Below are positions 53,218 to 62,107 of a stretch of 64,000 bases of DNA, piece by piece (positions within the stretch are counted from its first letter, which is position 1; each line of letters begins with the position of its first letter). The position numbers and the translations under genes are program-made. This DNA is from Okeania sp. SIO2C9 (GTDB lineage Bacteria; Cyanobacteriota; Cyanobacteriia; Cyanobacteriales; Microcoleaceae). Under the pieces are notes generated by a model, which was given only the letters and a program-made list of their open reading frames with translations, made no database searches and had not been told where the DNA came from. The stretch lies in assembly GCF_010672455.1 (NCBI RefSeq), contig NZ_JAAHGO010000030.1, positions 1-64,000 on the forward strand, in the 5' to 3' direction.

Positions 53218-53738
53218 TTGTTTTTTTATCTAAACACTTCTATTTATTCTATAGCAGGGAATAGGTAACAGGGAATGGGGAATGGGGAATAGGCAACAGG
53301 CAAAAGGCAACAGGCAACAGTCAGAAAAACATTTCCCTGTCTTAGGGTTCATTATCAACATAAGTCCTCAGCAACTCCTTCCTTGCTATACTATTATTTT
53401 AGATAGTTAAGAAAGAAGAATTTACCAAATAATTAAGGTTTAAAAACTCTACGCATCAAAGAAAAAAAGAAATTTTTTTTTATTCAATCCTCTTATTCAA
53501 ACACAAGTCCTAACAAGGAAATATTTGTAGTGCGGGCATCTTGCCCGCCATAGGTGCATCTTGTCCTGATGAAATTTCCTGTAATTATTAGACTTCTCCA
53601 ATAATAAAAAATAAAATCAATTATCGCACAGAAATTATCAATTATTACTCCCTACTCTGTACGGACGTTGCATGCAACGTCCCTACGACCTACTCCCTCT
53701 TCTCTGAAGATATCTATTAATTATACAAATAAATAATT
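53218..53738. other. Intergenic with repeats
   Basis: 53252-53392: GGGAATA/GGCAACA runs and a copy of the 11951-12182 repeat (ATTTCCCTGTCTTAGGGTTC, CATAAGTCCTCAGCAACTCC). 53430-53510: worn TTAC-family repeat. 53588-53719: MITE family 3 (TTAGACTTCTCC...GAAGATATCTATTAA), which includes the 20-base palindrome GGACGTTGCATGCAACGTCC. No gene. Confidence 0.6.
53588..53719. mobile_element. MITE family 3, copy 3
   Basis: Ends TTAGACTTCTCC and the inverted GAAGATATCTATTAA, more diverged than the other two copies. It carries TCCCTACTC runs and the GGACGTTGCATGCAACGTCC palindrome. Confidence 0.5.
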
Positions 53739-54554
53739 CTACTCAACTTCTTCTACCGGAATGGGAAATTTTTCTCCTTTCAAATAAGCATCAAAATTTT
53801 GCCTAAAATAAATCCAAGAAGTCACGTCATCCTTATCTAAAAGAGATTTAGCTGCATTTTTAAACAACGGAACGCGAGTATTCATTTCATCCTGAATTAA
53901 CTGGGGTAATTCTGCAACACCAGCCACCTTCCCACCCCAAGCACTATAAATTAGATTACCAGAGCGATCGCCCATTTTCATCCATGGCACCCAAGGACCT
54001 ATTCTATCCCATGCCAACATTACCTTAGATACAGAAGTTGTGTCAGGATTTTGTAAATCTGCCGTGGGTACTGTCAACTTAAACAATTCGCTAGCTTGAT
54101 AAAGAGGTTGAGGACTATATTCAGCAAACTTTGGATCGTCGGCGAGGGGGTTGGGATAACTAGAAAATAGGTCAAACTTATAAGTAGTCAACTCCTCATC
54201 AACTAATGCAGGCATTGGTCTTTTAAATAACCCCTGCACTGGATTATTGGCCACATGAACTACAGGCAAAACTTCATCCGTCCAGGGATTTTTCCAAGTA
54301 TCCAACTTTTCCCCTGTTTCGGGGTCAAGATAAAATGTTAGTTCCCTAGAAGTAAAATCCCAACCTCCCTCCGGCCTCGGAATGCATCTGGCCACACTCA
54401 TCCCTACTATTTGGAACAAATGCTGTTTTGGTTCCCCAGGAATAAAGGCATAAACCGAACCCTGCCAAGTCAGAAAAGATTGTTGAGCGTCGGTACTAGC
54501 ACGCACTTTCACCCAGTCTTTTGCTTCAAGGAGTTTTTTGGTGAGATTGACCAT
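53739..54554 (-). CDS. DUF1838-family protein A
   Basis: 271 residues. DUF1838 hallmarks: WQGSVYAFIPGEPKQHLFQI, GMSVARCIP, LTFYLDPETGEKLDTWKNPW, PVVHVANNPVQG, DRIGPWVPWMKMGDRSGNLI and YFRQNFDAYLKGEKFPIP. No signal peptide here. The family is uncharacterised and often sits near oxidoreductases and ring-cleaving or steroid genes in other bacteria (from memory). A second member is encoded divergently 450 bases away and a Rieske oxygenase follows it, which suggests a shared small-molecule pathway. Confidence 0.85.
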   Translation of the reverse strand: MVNLTKKLLEAKDWVKVRASTDAQQSFLTWQGSVYAFIPGEPKQHLFQIVGMSVARCIPRPEGGWDFTSRELTFYLDPETGEKLDTWKNPWTDEVLPVVHVANNPVQGLFKRPMPALVDEELTTYKFDLFSSYPNPLADDPKFAEYSPQPLYQASELFKLTVPTADLQNPDTTSVSKVMLAWDRIGPWVPWMKMGDRSGNLIYSAWGGKVAGVAELPQLIQDEMNTRVPLFKNAAKSLLDKDDVTSWIYFRQNFDAYLKGEKFPIPVEEVE

Positions 54555-55007
54555 TCGTTTGCTGATATAATTTTTTGTCTATAATAATATAGCAATTAGC
54601 AGTCAGTTATCAGTTATCAGCTTGATTTTTTTGTTTTTTTGTCTAACTTTTTAGACATACTTTATATGTGAAAGAGAAAATTATAATTCAGAGCTAATTT
54701 TAATTACTAAATAGTCAATCAGCAATTATGTAAGCATTCAGCTATTCCTGCGGAATGCTACGCAAACAGCTTTTGAACCTAATAACTTACTCAAGTTAGC
54801 TAATGACCTTTTTATTTCCTGCGGAATGCTACGCAAACATAAATTTTAATTCTCTTTGGAGACTAATTCCTCCTTCGGTATAATAGTAAGTTCATAACTC
54901 ATAGCTGATAGCTGATAGCTGACAGCTGTTTGCCGAGCATTCCGTAGGAAATGCTTACGTAATTATCAATTAATACAAAAATAAATTATAGAAAGCTGGA
55001 GTTAATA
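54555..55007. other. Divergent intergenic region between two DUF1838 genes
   Basis: Contains two copies of CCTGCGGAATGCTACGCAAAC (54753-54773 and 54820-54839) and, inverted, GTTTGCCGAGCATTCCGTAGGA at about 54927, with AGCTGATAGCTGATAGCTGA just before it. Promoters for both flanking genes must lie here, but I cannot place them. Confidence 0.5.
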
Positions 55008-55808
55008 ATGGGTGAATATTTTCATGACTATGAATTTGATAATTTAAATTTTTATAGAGAGAATCATGGTAAACAACTTTACTATAATTGGGGTGGAGAA
55101 GTTTGGTGGATAGAATCACCTGGAAAACCTCAAGAAAAGTTGTTTTCTATTATTGGGATGAATGCCACAAAAGTATTTCTTAAACCACATCCAGAATATG
55201 GGGAAGCCGGACATAGAATTAATCGGGAAATATGTTTATTTTGCGACTCATCTACTCAAGAAGTATTACACTATTGGCGACCTAGAGAAGGAGTAAAAGA
55301 AGTTCCTGTCATACATATTGCTAACCGGATGGTACAGGGTTTTGTCTCACCAAAAAAAATTGTAATTCCTCAGAATTCTGGATATGTGAAAAAAGTTATA
55401 GAAATTCCTTTAGAATATCCTCATCCTTTGGCAAAAGAAAGTAAATATCGAGATTATTGCCCTGGAGAAAAATTTAAAGGAGTAGAATATTTTACCTCTA
55501 GTGTGGCTCGACCAGGGGTAACAGAAATACCTCCTTCTGAGTGGGCGAGAGATTGTCCGTGGATGCCTTGGATGAAATTAGGTTATGGTCATCCAGCTCG
55601 ATTAAGATTTGAAACTACTATTTCTAGGGTAGAATCTTTTGAAGAACTTCATCCTAATTTAGTGAAGTTGGTGAGAGAAACATTGCCAATTTATGAGTTT
55701 GCTCCTGATGAAAGTGATGAACCAAATGTGACAAGTATTTTGTATTTTAAGAAGTATTTTGATGCTTATTTAAGAGGGGAAAAATTTCCAATTCCAGAGA
55801 CTACTTAA
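55008..55808 (+). CDS. DUF1838-family protein B
   Basis: 266 residues with the same core as protein A (GGEVWWIESPGKPQEKLFSI, GMNATKVF, LFCDSSTQEVLHYW, PVIHIANRMVQGF, RDCPWMPWMKLGYGHPARLR, YFKKYFDAYLRGEKFPIP) but clearly diverged, so it is an old paralogue. GGAG eight bases before the ATG supports the start. It is followed at 400 bases by the Rieske oxygenase on the same strand. Function unknown. Confidence 0.85.
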   Translation: MGEYFHDYEFDNLNFYRENHGKQLYYNWGGEVWWIESPGKPQEKLFSIIGMNATKVFLKPHPEYGEAGHRINREICLFCDSSTQEVLHYWRPREGVKEVPVIHIANRMVQGFVSPKKIVIPQNSGYVKKVIEIPLEYPHPLAKESKYRDYCPGEKFKGVEYFTSSVARPGVTEIPPSEWARDCPWMPWMKLGYGHPARLRFETTISRVESFEELHPNLVKLVRETLPIYEFAPDESDEPNVTSILYFKKYFDAYLRGEKFPIPETT

Positions 55809-55810
55809 GT

Positions 55811-56178
55811 TATATCATTTTCGGTTGAATACTTATAAATAACTGTTGTGAGGAGTCAGGATTCAACCCACCCCTAACCCCCAGGGCTAATTCATTGTCA
55901 CGAGAGAAAAAATAAGTAGGGGAGTGGGGGAGTGGGGGAGTAGGGGAGTAAAGTCAATTCATCGTCAACAGAGAAAAATTGTATCCTTTGAAATTTTGAA
56001 ATTTCGTACATCTTAACTAGAATTAGTTAACCAAAAATATAGGGTTGTAAATATTCTCGCTACGACAATGAATTAGCCCTGCCCCTCGCCCCTCCCCCTC
56101 CCAGGAGGGGAACTCAGGAGTCAGAAGGAAATATTGGAGGAAAGTAAAGATAATTTCAGTTTAACCGGACATGATATA
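55811..56178. mobile_element. MITE family 2 copy with internal repeats
   Basis: Left TATATCATTTTCGGTTGAATA and right TTTAACCGGACATGATATAA are inverted ends. The interior has AGTGGGGGAGTGGGGG runs, a CCCCTCCCAGGAGGGG hairpin and a loosely inverted GCTAATTCATTGTCACGAGA / CGACAATGAATTAGC pair (55885 and 56063). Confidence 0.6.
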
Positions 56179-56221
56179 AGATATATCTGCAATTTACCTA
56201 GTCAATAAAAAGGTGCAAAAG

Positions 56222-57565
56222 ATGAGGAAAAATTTCAGTAGAGACGAGATGGAAACAGTGCAGGAAATATTGCAAACTGATACCCGACCTGTGCCGCCTG
56301 TACTCAAACAAGAATCAATCAAAAATCTGGGAACTGCCGATATTCCCAGAGAAATATTTTTTTCTCCTGAATATCATAACTTAGAGGTAGAAAAATTGTG
56401 GAAAAAAGTCTGGCAGTGGGCTTGTCGAGAAGAAAATATCCCCAATGTGGGCGATTATGTGGTGTATGATGTAGCTGACCTGTCGGTAATTGTTGTTAGG
56501 AGTAAGACTGATAAAATTCAAGCATTCTACAACTCTTGTTTGCACCGTGGAACCCAATTATGTGTTAACGAGGGAAATACTTTAGCTCTACAATGTCCCT
56601 TTCATGGTTGGACATGGAAATTGGATGGTACTCTAGCTCATATTCCTTGTCGTTGGGATTTTGAACAAGTAGAAAATGAAGCTTTCCGGTTGCCTGAAAT
56701 TAAGGTGGCAACATGGCAGGGTTTTGTCTTTATTAATTTTGACCCAGACTGTGAGTCTCTGGAGAGTTACTTAGAAAATCTACCCGAACATTTTCAACAG
56801 TTTGCTTTACAAGAAAGGTTTACAGCAGCTCACGTTGCCAAAGTGATGCCTGCTAACTGGAAAGTGGCACTAGAGGCTTTTTTAGAAGTTTATCATCTAA
56901 ATGCAACACATCCACAAATTATCAAATTTACTGGAGATATTAACGCCCAAACTGACATTTATGGTAGTCATAATCGGGCAATTATACCGTTTGGGGTGCC
57001 AAGTCCCCATCTAGGTAAGCTACAAGACCCACAAGCTGCTGCTATAGGTCTAATAGAATTTATCGGAATTGATCCAGAAAAATTACAGATATCTAAGGAA
57101 ATGAAGCCCCGTGCTTATGCAGCAGAAGCAACTCGGCAATACTTCAACCAGAATTTAGAGCTAGACTGCTCTGCTGTTTCTGATACAGAGATGCTGGATC
57201 TAATTTCTTACTTAATTTTCCCTAACTTTATAACCTTTACTAGTGTCACTCAACCGTTCGAGTTTCGGTTTAGACCTTATGGTAACGACCCTGATTGTTG
57301 TATTATGGAAGTGCTAATCTTGCAACCTTGTACATCGGAAATTAAGCCACCAGCAGCTAAAATTCATTGGCTGACATCTGAGGAAAACTGGAGTGATGCA
57401 CCAGAATTGAGACAATCAGGGCCAGTACTAGATCAAGATGCTTCCAACTTACTCCTGCTGCAAAAAGGTTTGAAGGCATCCGCCAAACCTGGTATTACTC
57501 TGGGTAACTATCAAGAATCTCGCATCCGTCACTTTCATCAGGTTTTGGATGAATATTTGAGCTAA
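56222..57565 (+). CDS. Rieske non-heme iron ring-hydroxylating oxygenase, large subunit
   Basis: About 447 residues from ATG 56222, with AAAAAGG eight bases upstream; a GTG at 56213 is also possible. The Rieske [2Fe-2S] ligands are CLH (SCLHRGTQLC) and CPFH (QCPFHGWTWKLDG). The catalytic domain has the mononuclear iron site EVYHLNATHP, with two His, and a later Asp probably in the DQDASNLLLLQKG region. Such enzymes hydroxylate aromatic or related substrates using O2 and electrons from a ferredoxin/reductase, which are not encoded nearby. The context with two DUF1838 proteins suggests catabolism or modification of a hydrophobic compound. The substrate is unknown. Confidence 0.9.
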   Translation: MRKNFSRDEMETVQEILQTDTRPVPPVLKQESIKNLGTADIPREIFFSPEYHNLEVEKLWKKVWQWACREENIPNVGDYVVYDVADLSVIVVRSKTDKIQAFYNSCLHRGTQLCVNEGNTLALQCPFHGWTWKLDGTLAHIPCRWDFEQVENEAFRLPEIKVATWQGFVFINFDPDCESLESYLENLPEHFQQFALQERFTAAHVAKVMPANWKVALEAFLEVYHLNATHPQIIKFTGDINAQTDIYGSHNRAIIPFGVPSPHLGKLQDPQAAAIGLIEFIGIDPEKLQISKEMKPRAYAAEATRQYFNQNLELDCSAVSDTEMLDLISYLIFPNFITFTSVTQPFEFRFRPYGNDPDCCIMEVLILQPCTSEIKPPAAKIHWLTSEENWSDAPELRQSGPVLDQDASNLLLLQKGLKASAKPGITLGNYQESRIRHFHQVLDEYLS

Positions 57566-57905
57566 TATTGTACTAAGCGCAATTGAGAATTTAGAAGTAA
57601 TTCCTGACTGAACTTAATCAAGTCAATGTCAGTCCAGTAGGGTGCCTTAGTGGAACGAAGTGGAGCGTAACGCACCAGCAATATCAAAAATGGTGCGTTA
57701 CGCTATCGCGCTTCAGCACCCTACTAGACTGACACACCTTAAATGGTGCATTAGATGGGGGGTGTGGGGAGTGTGGGGAGTGTGGGGAGTGTGGGGAGTA
57801 TGGGGAGTATGGGGAGTGTGGGGAGTGTGGGGAGATCAAGACACCTAGAAACAAAAATCTATTACACAGTTTTAGGCGTGTCACGCCACTACTTTATGAT
57901 AACTG
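57566..57905. other. Intergenic with a 9-base tandem repeat
   Basis: 57640-57700: inverted words GTGGAACGAAGTGGAGCGTA and GTGCGTTACGC. 57762-57834: eight copies of the 9-base unit TGTGGGGAG. A glycine/valine/tryptophan ORF across it is an artefact. Nothing else. Confidence 0.6.
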
Positions 57906-59437
57906 TTAACTGCTAACTGTTTTCCCATAAGGTCGCTTCAAATATTTTCCTTGGGGCGACCCTAAAACTTCTCCTTTGTCATAAATCAAGTTTCCCCGCA
58001 AAAATGTACTCTTGACTTTTCCAGTTAACTCCATTCCTTCAAACGGTGTATAACCCTGCTGCGACTCCGACTCACTCGCACGCACCACAAAAGTTTCATT
58101 GGGGTCGAAAAGTACTAAGTCTGCATCATAACCAACAGCAACATCACCTTTTTCCAACAAACCATAACGTTGTGCGGGGTTCCATGACAACAACTCGGCG
58201 ATCTTATTTTCAGACATTCCTCTTTTTTTGCCTTCGCTGAAAACACCAGACAATAAATATTCCGTACCACCAAAACCCGATTTCTCTAACCAAATATTCT
58301 CCGGGTCTTGACTACTCGCTTTTTTCTCCGCCGAACAACAGGCATGATCGCTGACTATCCAATCAATTTGTCGATTTAACACTGCCTGCCATAAATATTC
58401 TACATCTTCACGGGAACGAATAGGTGGATTTACTTTCGCCCATTTGCCTGTAGGTGCATCCACATCTAATAATAAATGCCCCACTGTCACTTCTCGGCGA
58501 AAATTAATATGAGGGAATGTTGTTTGCATCATTAATACTGCTTCCACAGCTTTCTGGGAACTCAGATGTAATAAATTAATATTGACACAATTGGTTTCAT
58601 AAGCTAAATAGGAAGCAATAACAATTGCTAGTGCTTCCGAATGGGGAGGACGAGCAGCACTATACAGCGGTTTTCATGATTAGTAGACCACAGTAGGGAC
58701 GTTCCATGGAACGTCCCTACAAAGTTTTGCTTGTGAAGATGTGGTTCATCAAGAGCGAAAATCACTGTAAGCTTTGAGACCAGTGAGAGAGCTGTCATTT
58801 TCTACGATTTTAGTATAAGCATTGAGAATATCAGCTACTTCACAATGCAAACTCAAACTAATATAATCCTGCATTTATGGATAACTTTCCCGTAATTTAG
58901 TTAACCCCCGCATAATAAATTCAAAATGAGCAAAATCATATCTTTCTGATTTATCAATCATCAAAAATAGGTTTTGTTGGTCTGACATTCCGTGCAAACC
59001 ATAGCCACCATAAAACATAAATATTTTGAATGATGGCACCCCATATTCCTCAAATAAAAATTGTAATTCATCAATATGACTGCTGCTAATGGGGGCGAGA
59101 TGGTAACCGTAGTCTACATAAAAATTACCTTCTGAAAGTTTCAATGCTTGAGGAAAAAAATCTTTGTAAGTACCGCCTCGGTTGAGATAATATTGCCCGG
59201 TACGAATATAAGTTAAACCTGTTGTCACCCTGGAAAACCTAATAATTCTTTGGCATCGAAGACCTCCTTACCTAATTCTGGGTTAATTTCTGGGGCGATG
59301 TGAGCAAACTTGCCATTTTTAATTCCGAGGTCGAGATGAGCGATCAAATTCTGATTTGGGCGCACTACCCGGACATTTTTAATAACTAAATCGAAATCTA
59401 ATACTTCTGACATTATGTATCCCCAACAATTTAGCAA
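57906..59437 (-). pseudogene. Dihydropyrimidinase/hydantoinase-like amidohydrolase, broken
   Basis: Family order on the minus strand: N-terminus DFDLVIKNVRVVRPNQNL...FDAKELLGFPG (59437-59228); VTTGLTYIRTGQYYLNRGG...FKIFMFYGGYG (59228-58875); QDYISLSLHCEVADILNAY; then ARPPHSEALAIVIASYL...HLLLDVDAPTGKWAKVNPPIR...IVSDHACCS...LFDPNETFVVRA (to 57906). Lesions: a deletion and frame change right after FPG, which removes the VDAHMHTG-type metal site; an in-frame TAA near 58874; and a 103-bp MITE at 58665-58767. The HxH metal motif is lost, so even a read-through product would be inactive. Confidence 0.88.
58665..58767. mobile_element. 103-bp MITE with TA target duplication
   Basis: Ends CAGCGGTTTTCAT and (inverted) CAGTGATTTTCGC are flanked by TA on both sides (58663-58664 and 58768-58769). 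Removing the element and one TA restores GCT-TAT-AGT-GCT (AYSA) of the host gene. TA duplication points to IS630/mariner-type mobilisation. The middle has a perfect hairpin, GTAGGGACGTTCCATGGAAC plus GTCCCTAC. Confidence 0.88.
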
Positions 59438-60072
59438 TAACTTTGTCTATATTTTATGCTAATGGAGTAGGGGAGTAATATCATGTCCGGTAACATCGGT
59501 GTAATTGGATAAAGAGGGTGGGGAGTGTGGGGACTGTGGGGACTGTGGGGAGATGGGGAGATGGGGACACACCCCTAACCAGTCCCAGGAGTGGAATATC
59601 GAGAAAGATTTGGTAATTGTTGAAGATGGAACATTCTGCACTAGAGGCGATCGCTCAATAATATCCAGACCATCCCCAAACTTTCCCACTATGACAAGAG
59701 AGAGCCAAAAATTACCCAGATCAAAAACTACGGGAGTGGGCAAAAAAGAAATTGGGCGTTGGTGATTGGAGGTATGAAATCAGTAATTTAGGTAAATAAT
59801 GTCAGACTTCCCATTTGTTTCAAAGAAGCATCGTATTCAGACCAGTTACTTACTCTGTATTGGGATTTGGACTTACTCATATCCAGTAGGTACAGATTTT
59901 TTGTACTGTAACCGTATTTATACTCTATTTTCATCTTTTCTTTTGTGCAACAAAGCCTTAAACTTCGTGAAATATAAAGAAAAGCTAAATAATAGTCAAT
60001 CCAATCAAGTTTGTTATACTTTTTCATTAGGAGAAAATGTTCACACAAAAAGTGACTTACGGAGTAATAAAA
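59438..60072. other. Intergenic with a lone MITE end
   Basis: 59478-59492: a single family 2 MITE end (ATATCATGTCCGGTAAC). 59515-59560: GTGGGGACTGTGGGG runs. HIP1-like GGCGATCGCTC at 59646. The 59560-59765 stretch is open in both directions but matches nothing I recognise. The start of the next gene's conserved leader is at about 60035. Confidence 0.5.
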
Positions 60073-60465
60073 ATGAAAAAAGCATTAGGCAAAGTAATCC
60101 TTGCATTTTTTGTCTGTTTACTATCTTTTGCAGTAGTTTCCTCCCGCCCTGCAATGGCAGCTAGTAGATATGATTGTGATTTAGCACAACAGCCACAATG
60201 TGTAGAAGACTTGCAGGAATCTGGAGACTTGTTATTTGTAGATATACCTCCATCTGGAGTTAACGCTATAGATGTTACTGTCAGCAATTACTCACAAGAG
60301 TATTATGCTATATTTAACACCGATCTTGGCAACCCAATAGAACTACCCCCATATAAAACTAGTGAAGTAATAACTTATCCAGTCCAACCATCGAGTTCAG
60401 CTACATTCTCAAATGCGAGTCGTGTTACAAATACACCAATACGGATCACAGTAGTTGCAAAATAG
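60073..60465 (+). CDS. Small secreted protein, tandem paralogue 1
   Basis: 130 residues from ATG 60073, chosen because GGAG lies nine bases upstream and the same context precedes all three paralogues. A signal peptide (KKALGKVILAFFVCLLSFAVV) ends at AMAA. The mature ~97 residues have two cysteines nine apart (CDLAQQPQC), the core GDLLFVDIPPSGVNAIDVTV and a beta-rich end SATFSNASRVTNTPIRITVV. Probably a disulfide-bonded, beta-sandwich-like extracellular protein. Family unknown. It is the most diverged of the three. Confidence 0.75.
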   Translation: MKKALGKVILAFFVCLLSFAVVSSRPAMAASRYDCDLAQQPQCVEDLQESGDLLFVDIPPSGVNAIDVTVSNYSQEYYAIFNTDLGNPIELPPYKTSEVITYPVQPSSSATFSNASRVTNTPIRITVVAK

Positions 60466-60477
60466 TGGTTAATTAAG

Positions 60478-60560
60478 ATAATTTTTTGTAGGGGTGGGCT
60501 AATATAGTGATTGATATTCGCAGTTAATAGACTTGATGTTTGCCCACCCTACTCATCATG
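60478..60560. repeat. Inverted repeat between the secreted-protein genes
   Basis: GTAGGGGTGGGC (60487-60500 area) and GCCCACCCTAC (about 60543) form a long-armed hairpin enclosing AGTGATTGATATTCGCAGTT. A second copy lies at about 61048-61116 after paralogue 2. It could act as a bidirectional terminator or be a small palindromic repeat. Only its first part follows paralogue 3. Confidence 0.5.
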
Positions 60561-60645
60561 AAACAATTGTAATAATAGAGGAAGAAACTCCTCTGGAGAT
60601 TTGGAAAAAACGTTCACACACAAAGTGACTTACGGAGTAATAAAA

Positions 60646-61035
60646 ATGAAAAAAGCATTAGGCAAAGTCATCGTTGCATTTCTTATCTGTTTACTATCTT
60701 TTGCAGTAGTTTCCCCCCGTCCTGCAATGGCAGATCAATATTATTGTATGTTAGGACAAGAACCAGATTGTTTAAGACAATTACCGTTGTCTGGAGACGT
60801 GTTATTTGTAGATATACCTCCATCTGGAGTTAACTTCATAGATGTTAATTTCAGCAATTTCTCAGATAACCAAGCTGTAGTTAACAGTGATATTGACAGC
60901 CCAATAGTAATGCCCCCATTTGGTGGTGCAGACAGAAATTATCCAGTCGTACCAGCAAGCTCTGTTACATTCTCAAATGCGAGTCCTGTTCGAGATACAA
61001 CAGTACAAATCAGAGTATTTGGGTATAGTCGTTAA
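60646..61035 (+). CDS. Small secreted protein, tandem paralogue 2
   Basis: 129 residues. Same signal peptide and plan: CMLGQEPDC, SGDVLFVDIPPSGVNFIDVN, VVNSDIDSPIVMPP, SVTFSNASPVRDTTVQIRVF. The ~135-base leader before it (from CACCCTACTCATCA to TACGGAGTAATAAAA) is almost the same as the one before paralogue 3, showing that gene and leader duplicated together. No partner gene seen. Confidence 0.75.
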   Translation: MKKALGKVIVAFLICLLSFAVVSPRPAMADQYYCMLGQEPDCLRQLPLSGDVLFVDIPPSGVNFIDVNFSNFSDNQAVVNSDIDSPIVMPPFGGADRNYPVVPASSVTFSNASPVRDTTVQIRVFGYSR

Positions 61036-61208
61036 TTAAGATAATTTTTTTTAGGGGTGGGCTAACGTAGTGATTGATATTAGCAGTTAATAGACTTGAT
61101 GTTTGCCCACCCTACTCATCACGAAACAATTGTAATAATAGAGGAAGAAACTCTTCTGGAGATTTAGAAAAAACGTTCACACACAAAGTGACTTACGGAG
61201 TAATAAAA

Positions 61209-61601
61209 ATGAAAAAAGCATTAGGCAAAGTCATCGTTGCATTTTTTGTCTGTTTACTATCTTTTGGAGTAGTTTCCCCCAGTAATGCAATGGCAGCTGA
61301 ATATTGTTTTTTAGGACAAGAGCCACAATGTTTTCGAGAATTGCCGTTCTCTGGAGACTTGTTATATGTAGATATACCTGAATTTGGAGTTAGCTCCATA
61401 GATGTTATTTTAACCAATTTCTCAAATGGCAATGAAGCTGTAGTTAACAGTGATATTGACTATCCAATAGTAATAGGCCCAGATGACCGTCCAGTCCAAA
61501 GAAATTATCCAGTCGTACCACGAAGCTCAGTTACATTCTCAAATGAAAGTCCTGTTCCAGATACACTAGTAAGAATCAGAGTATTTGGGAATAGTCGTTA
61601 A
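61209..61601 (+). CDS. Small secreted protein, tandem paralogue 3
   Basis: 130 residues with signal peptide cut after NAMA. Core: CFLGQEPQC, SGDLLYVDIPEFGVSSIDVI, VVNSDIDYPIVIGPDDRP, SVTFSNESPVPDTLVRIRVF. Closest to paralogue 2. Differences lie in the middle loop (YPIVIGPDDRPVQ), as if the frame is kept and loops vary. A longer frame opening at 61074 lies in the conserved leader and is not used. Function unknown. Confidence 0.75.
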   Translation: MKKALGKVIVAFFVCLLSFGVVSPSNAMAAEYCFLGQEPQCFRELPFSGDLLYVDIPEFGVSSIDVILTNFSNGNEAVVNSDIDYPIVIGPDDRPVQRNYPVVPRSSVTFSNESPVPDTLVRIRVFGNSR

Positions 61602-61811
61602 TTAAGATAATTTTTTGTAGGAGTTGGCAAATAGTGTAAGACTAACGTCAAGTTAGCAGCAACCTGTGTTAACGGAGCTTTGCGCTAGCAAGCCGTCGCG
61701 CGATTTGGTCATCGTTTTCTTCTCGAACGAAGGCACGCACCAAATTCAGAAATATTTACGACCTCTTGTGACTTCAGGGTTGTTTGAGGATTGACGCTAA
61801 AAGTTTGGTAG

Positions 61812-61838
61812 GGTGCGTTCAAATGAACGCACCTTTTT
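61812..61838 (+). terminator. Hairpin followed by T-run
   Basis: GGTGCGTTCA-AA-TGAACGCACC is a perfect 10-bp stem with TTTTT after it, which has the form of an intrinsic terminator. It is 210 bases beyond paralogue 3, so it could also be a copy of a dispersed palindrome (compare GTGCGTTACGC at 57690). Confidence 0.45.
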
Positions 61839-61956
61839 AGGCAAGGCAGATGGGGAGGCGAACGCGCGATCGCTCCTCTCTCTGCCCATCCCAAGATCAT
61901 CTAGCTCGCGTTTTGGGATAGGACCTGAATTCTGTTAACTCTTTTGATGAGGTTTT

Positions 61957-62107
61957 ATATCATGTCCGGTTGAACAGTGATAAATAAATAACTACGGAGT
62001 CCTCAGGAGTCAGGAGTCAGGAGTCAGGAGTAAAGAGGGAAGAAAGAAGAAGAACTGGAGTTGAAGGAGAAAGTTTTTTGATAACTAATTATCCGGACAT
62101 GATATTA
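61957..62107. mobile_element. MITE family 2 copy (well-kept ends)
   Basis: ATATCATGTCCGGTTGAACAG and TAATTATCCGGACATGATAT are clear inverted ends. The interior has CAGGAGT heptamers (four) and GAAAGTTTTTTGATAAC, as in the copy at 9062. Confidence 0.75.

Noticed and set aside
57660-57884. ORFs encoding GVWGVWGVW or SPHSPYSPH
   Set aside because: Translation of the 9-base tandem repeat TGTGGGGAG on either strand.
59505-59765. 86-codon plus-strand ORF and an overlapping 94-codon minus-strand ORF
   Set aside because: The first third is a GACTGTGGGG tandem repeat. The remainder matched nothing I know. It could be a gene remnant but I cannot support one.
60478-60560. Inverted repeat considered as a riboswitch or attenuator for the next secreted-protein gene
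   Set aside because: The arms are a simple palindrome without a recognisable aptamer, and it lies nearer the preceding stop codon than the next start.
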